Shown: positions 35,870 through 48,354 of the stretch, piece by piece | Position numbering within the stretch: the stretch's first letter is position 1 | Layout: each line of letters opens with the position of its first letter | Assembly: GCF_030463535.1 (NCBI RefSeq) | Contig: NC_132893.1 | Coordinates: forward strand, 22,195,282 to 22,259,281 | DNA from: Salminus brasiliensis | Lineage: Eukaryota; Chordata; Actinopteri; Characiformes; Bryconidae | Direction of reading: 5' to 3' | Length of the DNA: 64,000 nucleotides | Program-made: the position numbers and the translations under genes | Notes under the pieces: generated by a model | Told to the model about the DNA's origin: nothing | Database searches by the model: none | What the model saw: the letters and a program-made list of their open reading frames with translations, nothing else

Positions 35870-36540
35870 CGGAAACAGAAACAACAGCAATAATGTCACA
35901 TTACAGCAACACACCACGACAGCCCCACTATCACCGTGATTTTATCTTCATGAAGTAAGACGATGCTGGTTTGCATGCAAATACTATAAATGCTAAATAA
36001 TCTTTGATGCAGCTTCATGTAAAGTTGATTTGGTCATATTTCTTAGACTAAGGACAGCCCTGTGGTTTGTTAATCATATTCCGTTGGGTTTAACATTAGA
36101 GGTAAATTTGATTGAGGCCTGTAATTCCTATTGGGATGCTCTATTTAAAATAAATCTTAATAACGTTGTGATATATACCAAGATGTAATATTTGCGAATG
36201 CAAATCACTAAAGAAAACCTCACATCATGTGCATATTATACCCGTCAAATATGCACTGCCACACCTACAGATTAATGAGGCGAGGCTGATGCTCACTCAT
36301 GCTCGAGGCCGATGCAGCACGATCCGGCTCACTCCTGAAGTGTTTCTCATCGCCCGGCTTTAACTGCTGCTATTCTCAGTCTGATCACATAAATTGCATA
36401 GATCACACAGTTCTCCTCATAGCGAAATCAAGTCGCTGCCTTATTATGCTTAGAGAAGTCTACTTATGTGGGGCTTTCAATGACAGAGTGTGAGGAGAAA
36501 TTCTAATGAACTTTTGCCACATTAAGGAGACCCTGCACAA
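35870..36540. promoter_or_regulatory. Candidate cis-regulatory block with octamer palindrome
   Basis: Repeat-free and compositionally balanced. TTTGCATGCAAAT at 35970-35982 is a palindromic overlap of two octamer (ATGCAAAT) half sites, a POU-factor target type. 36270-36500 has retained CpGs and homeodomain-like TAATGA/TTAATGAGG words. Regulatory role is inferred. Confidence 0.35.
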
Positions 36541-37259
36541 GAAAGATTAACAAAAATGATCATTTATTATTCCTCATTAGTTATATAACGTGTCGAGAGC
36601 CATTCATGTTAACTGGAGTCCGAATCCCTGCATTTAGGTAAAGCTCACTTTGGCATAATGCTTAATATGCAGCAACATATCAGTTTATTTGAAGTAGAAA
36701 TGAGACATCCACAATCAGTTGCAGAACACCGCACTTCTGTGTTTAAATGGGAAACGTTTCAAAAGGAGGAGGAAAAAAAGAATCTGCATATCCTATCAGC
36801 TGCCAGAAGGTAATTTTCCCCGTTCGGGCGACGGGTGTTTAGAGTGTCCAGACTGTGTGACCCCCACATGGGGTTACAGATGTGCTGCCTCTCACAGCGC
36901 TGGCAGTGAGAACACTGCCAAGATCATCCTAACAACCTTTTATTCTGGAGTTCTCAGCCAGCATTACTGAATACTGTGCAATCCTGTGACTGGCATTTAA
37001 AAAAGGGTAAGGCTTTTAATAAAACATATTAACAAGAAAGTTTCTTTTGATTATGACTTTGTATATAATTACAAGATATTACCTCAACTACAATTTCTAA
37101 TATGAAATACTCACAAATTGAGTTAGTATTTCAGAATTTTGAGTTAACACTTCATAAATATGAAACTTGTTCATGAGATATTATAACTATAGCTTATCTC
37201 AGAATGCTGTGATAAAAAGTATACTTTTCCCCCAGCACACTCATTTTTTCAGATCCACG
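36541..37259. other. Noncoding stretch
   Basis: 36715-36970 holds an 83-codon plus frame without known similarity. The rest is AT-rich. Confidence 0.4.
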
Positions 37260-37770
37260 CAAACTGATGACCAGACATTTTCCAGAATTCATAGTTCTGT
37301 CAATTACAGCAAGTCACAAGGCCCTGGAGCTGCATAGCATTTCTATATCTTCACACTACCACCACCACGTTTTATGGTTGGTAGGATATTCTTATCATGG
37401 AATGCTGAGTCAGCTTTACACCAGAGTAAACAGCACCCCTGTCTTCCAAGACGTTTTGTTCTACGGTTCACACAACATTATTCCAAAAGTCTTGAGGGTC
37501 ATGGTGTTTTTTGGCACCATGATTTGACATGAACCTTTATTGTTCTCATGGTTTGCAGTGGTTTTTGCCTTGCAGATTTCTTATGGATACCTTTTTTTTT
37601 GGTCAGTCCCTTTCCAATAGTGAAGTTATGAACACTAATCTTATCTGAGGCAAGTGAGGCCTGCAGTCCCTTAGATGTTCATCTGGGGTCTTTCTAATTT
37701 CCTGGTTGAGTTGCTGAGGTTCTCTTGGAGGAAGTTTGGTTCTTCAATAGCCAGCCCGACCCCACAGTGA
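37260..37770 (-). mobile_element. Decayed Tc1 transposase
   Basis: The minus strand near 37385-37350 translates PTIKRGGGSVK, the Tc1 transposase 'TVKHGGGSVMVWG' motif. Neighbouring plus-strand words (CCAAAAGTCTTGAGGGTCAT, GTGAAGTTATGAACACTAAT, GAGGCAAGTGAGGCCTGCAG) are antisense of the DNA-binding half in the right order. Frameshifted and inactive. Confidence 0.7.
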
Positions 37771-38368
37771 AAAAGACATTTTAACATTCAGAGGAAACCT
37801 GAACTCTAGCGATGAAGAAAAGACGAAGGGGGCTCCTGTCTAAGTTGACAACTGAGATTCGACTCACGATGGAGAGTCGACTCTTCAAATCCAACTGTAA
37901 CAATGCAAAAACTACAAAACTGTGATTTAATTATTCTAATCTACACGTGTACCTAATCTGAACCTAACCTTAACCTACACCTTTATTTACACCAGAACCT
38001 AATCTAACCTTTCATTCTAAACCTTTCTTCTAACTTTAACCACACTGAATGATTCATTGTTTTTTCAATTCTTCTTCATGTACGGGTGTTTGTGTTTGTG
38101 TGTATTTTGTTCAACAGCACAACTAGTGGCCTGAAAAATAGGTAATATTTCTGGACTGGAACAGTTGACTCATATGGTTGTTTCAATGCAAGATCATGTT
38201 GGTATTTTGTGTTTACTCACAACACAAAACACTGAAAGTGTGCCTAGCGGTGCCTTTTCTCAGTGTTGCAGTGTCTTCTCACTTTTGAGTGAGTCATCAT
38301 TGTTGCGTGTTTGTTGTTTTAACACCCGCCTTCAAATTCTGTTTCATCTCATCGCCCTCGACTGGCTC
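37771..38368. other. Noncoding stretch
   Basis: 37900-38050 is rich in CTAACC/TAACCT words but not a regular array. Nothing else seen. Confidence 0.4.
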
Positions 38369-38498
38369 CAGATCAGATCATTATCACGGCAGTGTGAATC
38401 ATCATTAGGCTCACTCAGCAGTGCGGCTGATTGCAGATCAGATCATAATTACGCCAGCGTGAATCATCATTAGATTCACTCAGCGGCGCGGCTGATTG
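38369..38498. repeat. Two-copy 65-bp tandem duplication
   Basis: CAGATCAGATCAT.AT.ACG, CAG.GTGAATCATCATTAG, .TCACTCAGC.G.GCGGCTGATTG occurs at 38369-38433 and again at 38434-38498. Copies differ at about eight positions. They retain TGAATCATCATTAG and CTGATTG cores. The surroundings (38300-38560) are unique and GC-moderate. Confidence 0.85.
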
Positions 38499-38829
38499 CA
38501 GCACCTGCAGTCTCTCAATCGGCGCAAAAAGCACTTTAGCAATTTAGCGCCTTGAATTACGAAACTGCTTTTCTCTTCTTGCAGCATTTATCAAAGGCAC
38601 CTAGATATTGTATTGAAACCTCAAAGAAAGTACTGGATGTAGGTGGATCTCCTTTTCACATATACGTTTTAATGTATAACAAAGTGCACATAAATGATAT
38701 ACTACTGTTTTATTACAATATGATTTGAGAAGCTGTACATTGTGATGTGGCTAGTCCTTTTATTATTGTCTTTTTTATATAACTGTGGAAACTGAGAATA
38801 GAATTTTGCTTAAAGCAGCATTTCGGAGG

Positions 38830-39470
38830 AAATGGTTACTTATTATTCACCCTATTATGTGGTAACACATTTCCAACAGCAGCCAAATGAAAATTGCAGC
38901 AGACAAATTAAAATGACGCCACACGCCAGACAGATTCGTATGGACCGCATCCTTTATCTCATTAAGTGCTGTCCTGTCCTCTCAAATTCTCCTGCATGTC
39001 TTCAAACAATAGCCACTCTTGCTCATCAGAAAGCCAGAGGAAAGGCCCCTCGTAGCCATCCAGCGTCCCTGTGTGGATTTACCTTAGCGCCTTTCGCAGC
39101 TGAGACCTGGTCCTCAGGGACCACCGCGCCTGCGGTTAACCCCTCCAGCGGCGAGGCCCAGGTGTCTGTCTGCCATCTCACATCAGGGTAATTCGACAAA
39201 GCCCGTGAACCACACGCGTCCCCTCATCAGCAGAGCATTTACATTAGAGGCCAGTCTCATTAAGGTGAGGCGGATGCAGCCGCCGCTAATGAATGAGGCC
39301 ATAACGAAGGAAAAGCGCCTGATGTCCCAGGGCAGCCAGGTAGCAGGGTCAAGGCCAAAGCCATGTCACGCTTTGTGACGATGAAAAGAAAGGCAGCAGG
39401 GGGCCGGCTGTGGGGGAATCCAAGTTCAATGCCCCAGTAGGAGTGGGTTAGCATTGGCAGGTGGGAGTGT
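38830..39470. promoter_or_regulatory. Candidate cis-regulatory block
   Basis: Long repeat-free segment with retained CpGs (GCGCCTGCGGTTAACCCC, GCCGCCGCTAATGAATGAGG) inside AT-rich DNA. A 119-codon plus frame (38832-39191) has no domain or splice support. Regulatory call by composition. Confidence 0.3.
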
Positions 39471-39689
39471 ACAGTTGTTTACAAACACAAACATCATGGA
39501 CATAAATGTCATAGCATTTTTTTCTAGGGGTACAGAAATATTGTGCGGCATACAACTTATAAAAATATTATTTTTTTTTCACATATCACATTTAAATAAA
39601 TTCTTTTAAAATACATTACTAAATACAGGACTTTCGGAAAGCTATTCCAAATGCTTAGCTATTTTAGATTACCTTTGGTGTGTTTGGGA

Positions 39690-40270
39690 TTTTAATCCTG
39701 TTGGAACACCCGTCCAGTTTCGTCCAAGTTTCAACCGTCTAGCTTTTGTTTAAGGTTATGCTGACGAATTTAGAGATGTTCTTTCATTACTCAATAGACT
39801 TTGTCCAATGTACCAGTTCCACTAGCAGCAAAACCGCCCCAGATTATGATGCTATCACCACTATACTTAACAGTTGGTACTGTGTATTTGGGGTTGCCTC
39901 ACTTTTACACCTCCAAACATACATCTGGCCATTGTGGCCAAATAACTCAATGTTTGTCTCATCTGACCATAAAAGCCTTCCTCCAGATGGATTTCTCTTT
40001 GTCCACGTGGTCAACTGCAAACTTTAGTTGAGCCTAAAGGTGTCAGATTTGGAGCAGGGGTGTCTTTCAAGATTGCAGCTTCTCAAATCATGGCAATATA
40101 AAACTAATTTGACCACAGACAGAGACACTGGTGTTCCAACAGCTTTCAGTTCATGGCAGGCCTGTGCATTGGTGGTTCTTGAGTTGTCTTGTGTAAATCT
40201 CTGATTATCGTTCTCAGATATGCACAGAGCTCCTTAGACTTTTCCATTATACTGTGTGTTGGTCAGTGTG
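39690..40270 (-). mobile_element. Decayed Tc1 transposase gene
   Basis: On the minus strand at 39970-39909 the translation is WSDETNIELFGHNGQMYVWR, which contains the transposase 'WSDExK' Asp region. It is followed by EATPN and PTVKYSGDSIIIWGGFA. KSKELCAYLRTIIRDLHKT, further upstream in the gene, matches the N-terminal paired-like region. Stops and frameshifts separate these pieces. It is a different subfamily from the 37.3 kb copy. Confidence 0.8.
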
Positions 40271-41285
40271 GGCATAGAGAAGTTACCAGCTGTAAGGCAC
40301 AATAAAAAAAAAAACTTTTATAGTATACCAGAAGTGCTCAGAGAAAAGACAACTGGTGATCCAGCGACAGGGTCATGGGCTCCCAAGGTTCACTGATGGA
40401 ATCCATGGAGATCCCACCTCACAACTTACAGGACTTACAGGATTTGCTGCTGACATCTTGGTGTGACCCTTGTGAGAAGGGGGACCTTCTCAGTATTAGG
40501 TAGCTAATGTTATGGCTGATCAGTGTATAAAGGACAATCAAAAATATATAGGACATGGACCCTTTAAATTCAAGGAACTCTAGTCCCACTTAATTGAGGG
40601 TAAAAATAACTATATGTATAAATTATTTTACACTATTATTATTTATTATTAGTATTTTCCATATAGTAACCAAATAATACATCTTGGAATTTGGATAATA
40701 AGGGAAAGTCTTAATTCATAACAGTACTGACTGCTCTAACACATGTTTAACATTAGACAACCAACATTGCCAAAAGTGTATGTTTACAGGACAGTGAAGT
40801 TACTGCACTCAGGGAACGTAGACAAAGCATGGGCTGTGTAATTGAGGTAATTTGCATTGTAATTAAGTGCCTTTTGATGAACCTCAGGCTAGTGTCACTG
40901 TTACATATGACACAGTTAATGAACAAAAGGCTTATAATTACTAGAATGCATGTTCTAGAAGGCTGGTTGTAAATCCCTAAATAGAAAGCAATAAGACTAT
41001 TCAGTGACTTTTTAGGAGATACTTGGAGCCCTTATTATCCTGTTATCTCTTCAACTTAGAGTGCCTCTTAATTTGTGTCTAGAATAAGATTAGGCAAAAC
41101 ATTGGCTAGAAAACCACTTAATTATCATTGATTTCCCATAATTAGATTGCATTCCTGGCACAGATGTACTGTGGGAGATGCTTAAGCAAAGAATATATGA
41201 CATTTTGGTATATTTAGTGTTTCTTTTAGACTTTGAGGCAAAGCGGTTATTTTCTAAAGGCAGTGTAAATAGCAGCCTAGGGCTT
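40271..41285. other. Noncoding stretch
   Basis: AT-rich, no gene recognised. Confidence 0.45.
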
Positions 41286-41322
41286 TGTATGTGTGTGTGT
41301 GTGTGGGGGGGGGGGGTGCAGG
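41286..41322. repeat. (TG)n(G)n tract
   Basis: GTATGTGTGTGTGTGTGT followed by a run of about ten G. A G-rich purine tract prone to slippage. Confidence 0.85.
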
Positions 41323-41399
41323 GCAGGGGGTTTGAGTTGTAGTTATTTATGTATTATTATTTATATGTATATATATAAATTAATTTAGCCAATTTATTA

Positions 41400-41890
41400 A
41401 ACCAATTTAGCCAGTGATATGATTGGGATGTTTGGTGGCCACTGAGGGGTCTCTGAATGTTCCAAAACTCTCAGGTTGTTAGAGTGGAGATACTCCACCA
41501 CTGCGTGTACTGGTGCTACCGTGGGTGTGGGAGTGAATGAAGGCTTCATAATAATGCTTCGTTGGTGCATGGCGGGTGTGAATAATGAAGCCTGGCTCAG
41601 ATTGATGTGCCGTGTGAGCGATATATGACTGATGAGCCAGCCAGGCCGTAGCGTGGGTGGGGGGAGGTGTTTTGAGAGTGGCCTGGCCTGGCTGGGCCGG
41701 GCCCCGGCCTGCGGTGGTGGCCCAGCTGTGGGCCAGCTGCATTCTGGCCCTTTGAGGAGCAGGATCAGCCCCTGACCCCAGGACTGTCCACAGCTCAATA
41801 TGCCATTACCTCCAGCAGCTGCTGAGAGCTGACCGCCACTCTCAGGTTCAGATCCATTTCTGCTCATTATCATGAAGAGTGTCATATTGG
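41400..41890. promoter_or_regulatory. GC-rich candidate regulatory block
   Basis: GC-rich with CTGGCC/GGGCC-rich centre (41660-41760). The minus strand holds a 162-codon frame (41885-41397) of low-complexity Pro/Ala/Gly composition with no domain. I favour a noncoding regulatory segment. Confidence 0.25.
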
Positions 41891-43384
41891 ACTAGTGGCA
41901 GCTTTGTCAATGTGCAAATGTAGTATTCTGGAGGTGATTTGTGACTGCGGAACCTAAAATATCCCAAATTATGATTTAGGAGTAAAAAAAATTATCTCAT
42001 TTTCTTGTTATTTAATACAGAGGGGTTTGCTTAGTGCTTTTAGAGCTTTCTCGGGGGTTTACTTTAGGCTTTAAGTGGTTTCTAAATCAGTAAAAGTGGT
42101 TTGGAGGAGCTGAGGTAATGGTTTGAAACTTGTAAATAAAACATTTAAACTTAAGTCTATATGTGGAAATATGGGGTTTCTGTCTGAGAATGCGCATTCG
42201 CTCTAGACACATGTCCTAAATAGCGGCCATCCTATTTAGGAAGCATTTTGTCCTCTAAAACGCCCTCCGAATGGGACGGCATACTTACTTACTTTGACTC
42301 GAACGTGTGATTGAAGTGTATGAAACACGTCACAGCATGCCATTTCAGATGGCGGCTCTCTAAATCTCCGCATGGTGATTCATTCAGTCGACACCTTTCA
42401 ACTGCCTCGTAATGAGTGCGATCGGTGTGTGGAAATTGGCCCACTTGCTGTCTCCTCACTTTGTATGCCGCTGATTGATAACCACAATAAAGGCTGGCGC
42501 TGCTCCATGGTGGGTTTGCGTCTGCGTAGTCTTATCTGTGCCTGCTGAGGGTCCTTAATTAATCACCGTTCCTCAGGGGCACAGAGAGATTCCTGTTGGG
42601 ACAGAATCTAGATGCATGTCTGCTGCTGCTAATTGTGAGATAAAAGTTAGGGGCTGAAGTTTCTGAAATGATTTTGATGAGATGAATCCTGTGATCCACT
42701 GACAGATAAGGTAGAACTCGGACTTAGAATTCTCCACGAATTTCATATGAATCAAATACGAAAGCAGTGTTTAATTGGACAACTAATGAACGCGTCATCT
42801 GCTGAAAAAGACAGGAAATTGAAGAAATGTCATTTCTCTTAAGTTGACCTGTTTACTAGTAAAGTTACACTCGCTCTAGAGTCTGAGGAAGGCCTTATTA
42901 AAACCCCTCGCTAATGAATCATGTTTAGTTGCAGGCGGGTTGGCCTGTCAGCTTTGGTTCGTGTGTATGTGTTGGGGTTCAGGGATCTTTGTCCTGGGCT
43001 GAAGTCCTGTAACATGACATTTTCCTGCAGGGTTAAAGGTCTCCAGCCAAATGTCAGCGCGCTGGGGAGTGGGCAGATGGCCAGCAGCCTTTTTTCAGGC
43101 AGGATTCAGAAACCGGCGCTGCTGGTACACTCAAACAGACAGATAACCTTAAATCAGGGGGCTACACCATGCCAACTCATTTGCGCTCATACTGTGAGAA
43201 AGGAAAAACCTTTCAGCTTGTTCTTTCCAAATCTGAGCTTAGTTCTAGCTACAATCTTTAGTAACAAGAACACTTGACTAGCATTGAGAAGTGAGCTAAC
43301 ATTACTTATTGATAATGAAAGTTTTATGACATGCTCTTAGCTCATGCTGAAGTTGGATGTTGATACCTTCAAAAAAATGACAAT
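41891..43384. other. Noncoding block with a unique GC-moderate segment
   Basis: 42340-42600 is repeat-free with retained CpGs and homeobox-like words (GATTGATAACC, CCTTAATTAATCACCG). 42921-43277 has a 118-codon plus frame without known relative. No exon is supported. Confidence 0.35.
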
Positions 43385-43640
43385 GCAGAGTGGCTCAGCA
43401 GTCTAACGCGCTACCACTATGACCTGGGGGTCACGTGTTCAAATCCTGAGCCATGCCGTTTTGCCATCAGTGGCCGAAGTCTAAGAGAGCACAACTGTCT
43501 GAGCTCTCTCAGAGTGGGTGAATGGCACCCTCTCCCCTCATTACACCTAAAGCAATGTTGGCCGGCACAGATGTTTGTTAGCTGGTGCGGTGGACCTGGG
43601 GACCCGACGCTTTTCTTCAACTCAGCTGATGATTCTACGT
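43385..43640 (+). mobile_element. tRNA-derived SINE
   Basis: The head TGGCTCAGCAGTCTAACGCG (43391-43410) matches a tRNA A box, and TGTTCAAATCC (43436-43446) a B box, at tRNA-like spacing. The body AGAGAGCACAACTG, CTCTCTCAGAGTGGGTGAAT, GGCACC is shared with the inverted copy at 29.24-29.44 kb. A 129-codon minus frame across it is fortuitous. Confidence 0.75.
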
Positions 43641-45040
43641 CAGCGTCAGTTTGAAAAGTAGGCGATGTCTGGTACCAAGCCATTAGCAGCAGATCCTTTA
43701 AGTCCTGTACATTGCGAGATGGGGCCTCCTTGGATTGCATCAGTGAGCCTTGGCTCCACTGTACTGGGTGTCCTTTCTGGGACCACTTTTGGTAGGTACT
43801 AACCACTGCATACCAGAAGTGTCGTCTCGGTTCGTATTTCTCCGGTAGAGGACTTCTTATTTAAAAAGAAGACTCTGTAACCACAGTCTTTTAGTTGCAT
43901 CAATGAAATATTTTATTCCAATCAAAAGTACAGTGTGGAGAGAGTCTGTCAATTCTGAGTGCCCCTCGATCTCTCTCTCCTCTACATAGGAATGCCTTGA
44001 GTTTTTATACCCTACTACACGTCATATTATGTTGGATTGTTCCCATATGCAGAATGTTTGCATTTCATCCATAAGGAACACTCATTAGCCCCCACCATTA
44101 CATACGTGGTCCACAGACACATCTGGACCACGTTTAAATCTATGTCATGTACACCCAAAGGGATGTCCAATCTAAACAGCATCTTATGTTCGTTCGATTC
44201 ATGTACAGTTTTCACATTTGGTCAGGAAACAGGGCCCCCTTTCTTTTCCACATCTACCTAGTGGGCCTTACCGTATCATTTCTCAACTCCATACCATTCC
44301 TTCAGGCCTATGAACATCTGTATAGCCAATATACACCACAGAAGCACCCCACAAGACCTGCCTAATGTTCTGACCCAGTCTAGCCATTACAGTTTGGCTT
44401 TGGTCAGAATGGCTCAGATTCTTGTTCTTGTTCAGGGTTCCTGCTTCCAACTCATCAACTTTGAGAACTGACTGTTCACTGACTGGCACATTTATGTCCA
44501 TTTAACTGACAACTAGGGGGCAAAGAGATGAGAAAATATATGTCCTAACATCAATTAATGAATTGAAAATATGAGTTTTTCAAGTTTTTTAAACCATACC
44601 CTTACTTTTTGTTGGTATCATGGCATGAATTGTAGGGCTCAATTAGCTCAATCATTTTGTGACTTTTTTAATGTTTGTTTTTTAAGAATGATCTTTAGCT
44701 CTAATGACACTGGGACCATTTGTCATACTTAACATCTTTCCTGTTTGCTAATTAATAGAATATTTTCAGGTCAGAAATGGGCATCTGAGTGGATTACCAT
44801 TATGGGTTATGGTTTGACCTCGCTAGGTCTCACTGCTGTAACTCATGTACTGATGGTGAAGAGGGGATGGGTGGATATGGACTAAAAGAGAGAATGATAG
44901 AGAGAGAGGCGTGGAGGTACGTGTGTGGGGGAGACATCCCTGCTGTGAGCCTAATTAAAAGGAGTTCAGAACAGAGGGGCTTCTGGGGAGCCCAGCGGGG
45001 CTTTGCCTCTCCCCCTGCCTTTCATTAATGTACAACACTC
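43641..45040. other. Noncoding block
   Basis: No exon recognised. Short unassigned frames at 44037-44365. AT-rich from 44500. Confidence 0.4.
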
Positions 45041-45300
45041 CACTATACTAGCTTTAAGCTTCCAGTGTTCTCTTCTCTTCTCCAATCGGCACAGATTCTT
45101 TTCTCTCTTCTCTACATGTCTCTTGTCGTCTCTCCTGTCTATGTCACTTTCCACTTCTCTTTCCTTCATGTCTCTTGTTCTTTTAGTGTCTCTTATCTTC
45201 TCCAATATTCTCTTATTCTGTTTTCTTCTTTAAATGTTTTACCCTTTAATCCCCACTTATCATCTTCTTCTTCTACCCTCCTTCTCATTCTCACCCAATC
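45041..45300. repeat. Polypyrimidine (TCTTCTC) tract
   Basis: Irregular TCT/CTT-rich sequence on the plus strand, continuing in part at 45400-45480. Frames in it encode Leu/Ser/Phe runs on the plus strand and Arg/Glu/Lys runs on the minus, artefacts of composition. Confidence 0.7.
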
Positions 45301-45302
45301 CT

Positions 45303-45400
45303 ACCAGGCTCGGTTGAACTCCTGGATGGCTGTTACATAATCAGGGACTGAACCTGCAACCTCCCGATGACGGGGCCAGTGCTTCAGCATGAACCTCATC
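45303..45400 (-). mobile_element. tRNA-derived SINE fragment
   Basis: The minus strand carries GGTTCAGTCCC at 45354-45344, a B-box match, preceded by GGGAGGTTGCA. The A box and tail are not clear. Confidence 0.45.
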
Positions 45401-46203
45401 TTCTCTTTCCCAGACTCCGCTTTTCTCTTTTCTTCTTCACTCAACCCTTTTTTTTCATCTCTTCTCTACTTTACTTTCCACATATTGTCTTCTATACATT
45501 TATAAGTATGACATTTTAAAAGTAAATAATAAAAATAAATTATTCCATTTCTAATTTTTCAATCATCATAAGAAATGAAGAAAACAAAAGAAAAGAGAAC
45601 ATGTATGTAATATTTTACACTACCAGAGAGGGCAAGCTAGCCAATCACATCTTCCAATTTGTTATAAGTTACATTAACAGATTTGTTTGTTTACATCTTC
45701 TGTAAAATAATGACTTCATAGAGGAAGGTTCTCTAATGATGTTGACACCATGTTAGCTTAGCCCTATATATATAATGCCAGAGTAATCTGATCAGTAATT
45801 ATATTGTAATTGCATTGTCGGTCAGCCTGCCTGTAGAGTGGTGCACTAACCCCTCTCAGGCTTTGAAGGACTCACTCTTATTGAGCTAAAGGTCAGGCTG
45901 CTCTTCAGTGCCTCTGCCTTTTCCTTCAGCATCTAATCTTTCCATTCAGATTTTTTGAAAAGATCAGATTGCATCAATCACATGTTAGATCTTGTGTTGA
46001 TGCACAAGTAAATGTTAATGTGTTTTTGCCTCACAAATATGAGGCCACTGTTGAAGGTGCAGTGTGTGTGTATCACAAATGGTGTTGTGTGAGAGACTGG
46101 GGAATGAATCCTGCTCTCATTAGCAGGTATTTGATTGTTGTAGTGTTTTGAATAGGGCGGTGGAGGAGAATGGAGGGGCATGACTTTGTTCTGATTATAT
46201 AGA
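45401..46203. other. Noncoding stretch
   Basis: AT-rich. Nothing recognised. Confidence 0.4.
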
Positions 46204-46208
46204 CTGTG

Positions 46209-46250
<42 letters not shown>

Positions 46251-46264
46251 GGGGTGTGTGTGTG
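46204..46264. repeat. (TG)n microsatellite
   Basis: About 25 TG units with GC and GGG interruptions. Confidence 0.95.
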
Positions 46265-46410
46265 CTTCATTCGTGATTGATTGAGTTTAGCTATGTGAGG
46301 GTATAATGAACTAGAGTAGATCTTATCTGTCTTCATCTTTGTGTCTTTGTGGGTGGAGCGATCTATAATTGGGAGCTTTGAGTGTGTGTTGATGTGTAAG
46401 AGATTATTAT

Positions 46411-46998
46411 TAACAGTAGTACCATAAGTAGTAGTAAAAGCAGCAGTAGCAGTTGCAGTAGTAGCAGTAGTAGTAATACTAGCAGTATTAGTAGCAATAG
46501 TAGCAGAAGTAATATTAGTGGCATTCATAATAGTAGCATCAGTAGTAGTAGCAGTAATGGTAATATCAGTAATAGTAGTTGTAGTAGTAGCAGCAGTAGT
46601 GGTAGTAGTAGCAGTAGTAGTAATAAGAGTACTAATATTAGAAGCAGTAGTAGTTGTAGTCATAGTAATGGTGGTAACAGTAGCAGTAGTAATATTAGTA
46701 ATAGTGGTGGTAGTAGTAGTAGTAGTAGTAGTTTTAGAGGTAATAGTAGTAATAATCATAGTACCACTAGTAATAGTAGTAATAGTAATAGTAGAAGCAG
46801 TAGCAGTAGTAGTATTTGTAGCAGTTATGGTAGTAGTAGTAGTAGTAGTAGTAGTAATAATATTTTGAAAGTGATTTTGAAAGTAAAAATAGTAGTAATA
46901 GTAGTAGTTGTAATTACAGTAATAGCGTTAATAGTACTAGCAGTAGTAACAGTAGTAGTAATAGTAGTAGCAGTAGTAGTAAGAATAGTCATAGTAAT
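46411..46998. repeat. Long imperfect (AGT)n trinucleotide array
   Basis: Nearly 590 bp composed of AGT units with frequent single-base variants (AAT, AGC, GGT), broken by a short unique piece at 46860-46890. All frames stay open: Val/Ile-rich on plus, Thr/Ile-rich on minus (the 228-codon minus frame). The coding potential is an artefact of the repeat. Confidence 0.95.
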
Positions 46999-46999
46999 T

Positions 47000-47649
47000 A
47001 TGTGCTTTGCTAAGAGCAATGAATCTTATTTTGTTGTTTCCTAGAGAGTAAATTCTTATCAATTGATTATTATTCTGATTCAAATGAATCTTTACTCGGC
47101 TCTGCTCTGCTCTGAATCGATGAATGGTGGAGAAATATCTCTTAAACTGAAAGTTCTATGGTAAATCTTTTCCTCAATCGCTTGTTTACCAAAACTAAGG
47201 CTGTGTGCAGTTAATGTTCAAAACCTTTAAATTATGTACAACCTTTAGAGTATGTTTGAACTTTCGGAAAGCTCTTCAGACACAAATTTCATTTATTTCT
47301 TTAAACAAAACCATGGTTTCTTCATGGTTACAACTCACAATTCTTTTAAAGCTCAAAAGTGTCTCCAGTGATTTATACTCTTGTAGCACCTAACCTTTTG
47401 CTGCGCACCTGCACTGGACTTGAACTCACTCTCAAGTCTTGTTCTGAGTTAATTAACCACAGTTGATACAAAATTCACCTCATGTCTTTGCGACTCTGTC
47501 CAGCTCTGCTCAGGAAGGGTCAGAGAATTCCATCTCTAGGTTGAGGAACTCCCTTCCCCAGTGCTGGCATGTCTCTCATTAGCATGGGCCCTTCATTAAC
47601 TCAGTTAAAGTGTGGGGTTCTGAACAGAGGGTGCTCTTTGTTCCCACCA
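47000..47649. other. Noncoding stretch
   Basis: No exon. Moderately AT-rich. Confidence 0.4.
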
Positions 47650-47960
47650 AAAAAAAAAAATCTCCCCCAGATGATACCAGGCCTGCTCGTCCATCACACT
47701 GTCAGGCTGTGATGCTCTTGGGGACCAGGCCATAGCAGCCCATGCATATTCAACCAGCCTTCACCCCCCAAAGCCCCCTAAAGCAGGACAAATGTGGCCC
47801 TGGTAAGGCTGCCAGTGCCACGCACCCCCAGCCACAAATATTAATGCACTAATAAAGAGGCCACAGATTCCCCCTTCCGTGATACGTCCCATAGGACAGC
47901 AAGGATAATTAAAGGCCTCGTGCCGTATATGAACAACAATCACTCATTTCCACAACGGGC
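47650..47960. promoter_or_regulatory. Candidate cis-regulatory block
   Basis: Repeat-free, GC-moderate, with ATTAATGCACTAATAAAGAGG and GGATAATTAAAGGCC homeodomain-like words. No coding support. Confidence 0.3.
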
Positions 47961-48354
47961 ATGATCATGTGGCCTCTCCTCAATACTCTACTGTCCCAAA
48001 CACTTACTGGACTTTATTGAACAATCTTAAGGCTAAGAAAGGTTTCCTGAATTGAAAATTTGGTTGTAAGCCTTAAACAGGCATAACGTTTAGACTGTGG
48101 ACAGTTCTCTGGGGTTCATACATGTTCTTTAGGGAAAGTAAAGGGGTTCTTTCATATGTACCTGTCCAAAGAACATCTTTTGGAACCTTTTTGAAATTTT
48201 AAAAATTCTACATATTAAACCTTTACACGTCCTCTTTACAGCAAGCTAACTTTTAAGTGTAGTTTCATATTGTATTCCTAAACATTCAGTATGTCTATGT
48301 TAGAAACATCTAGTCAGATCGTCAAGTAGAAATGTCCTACTTGTTTACTTTGTG

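Noticed and set aside
41397..41885. 162-codon minus-strand ORF
   Set aside because: Low-complexity Pro/Ala/Gly composition in a GC-rich block, no start context, splice signal or domain.
46073..46759. 228-codon Thr/Ile-rich protein on the minus strand
   Set aside because: Encoded by the AGT trinucleotide array and adjoining TG repeat; all frames are open.
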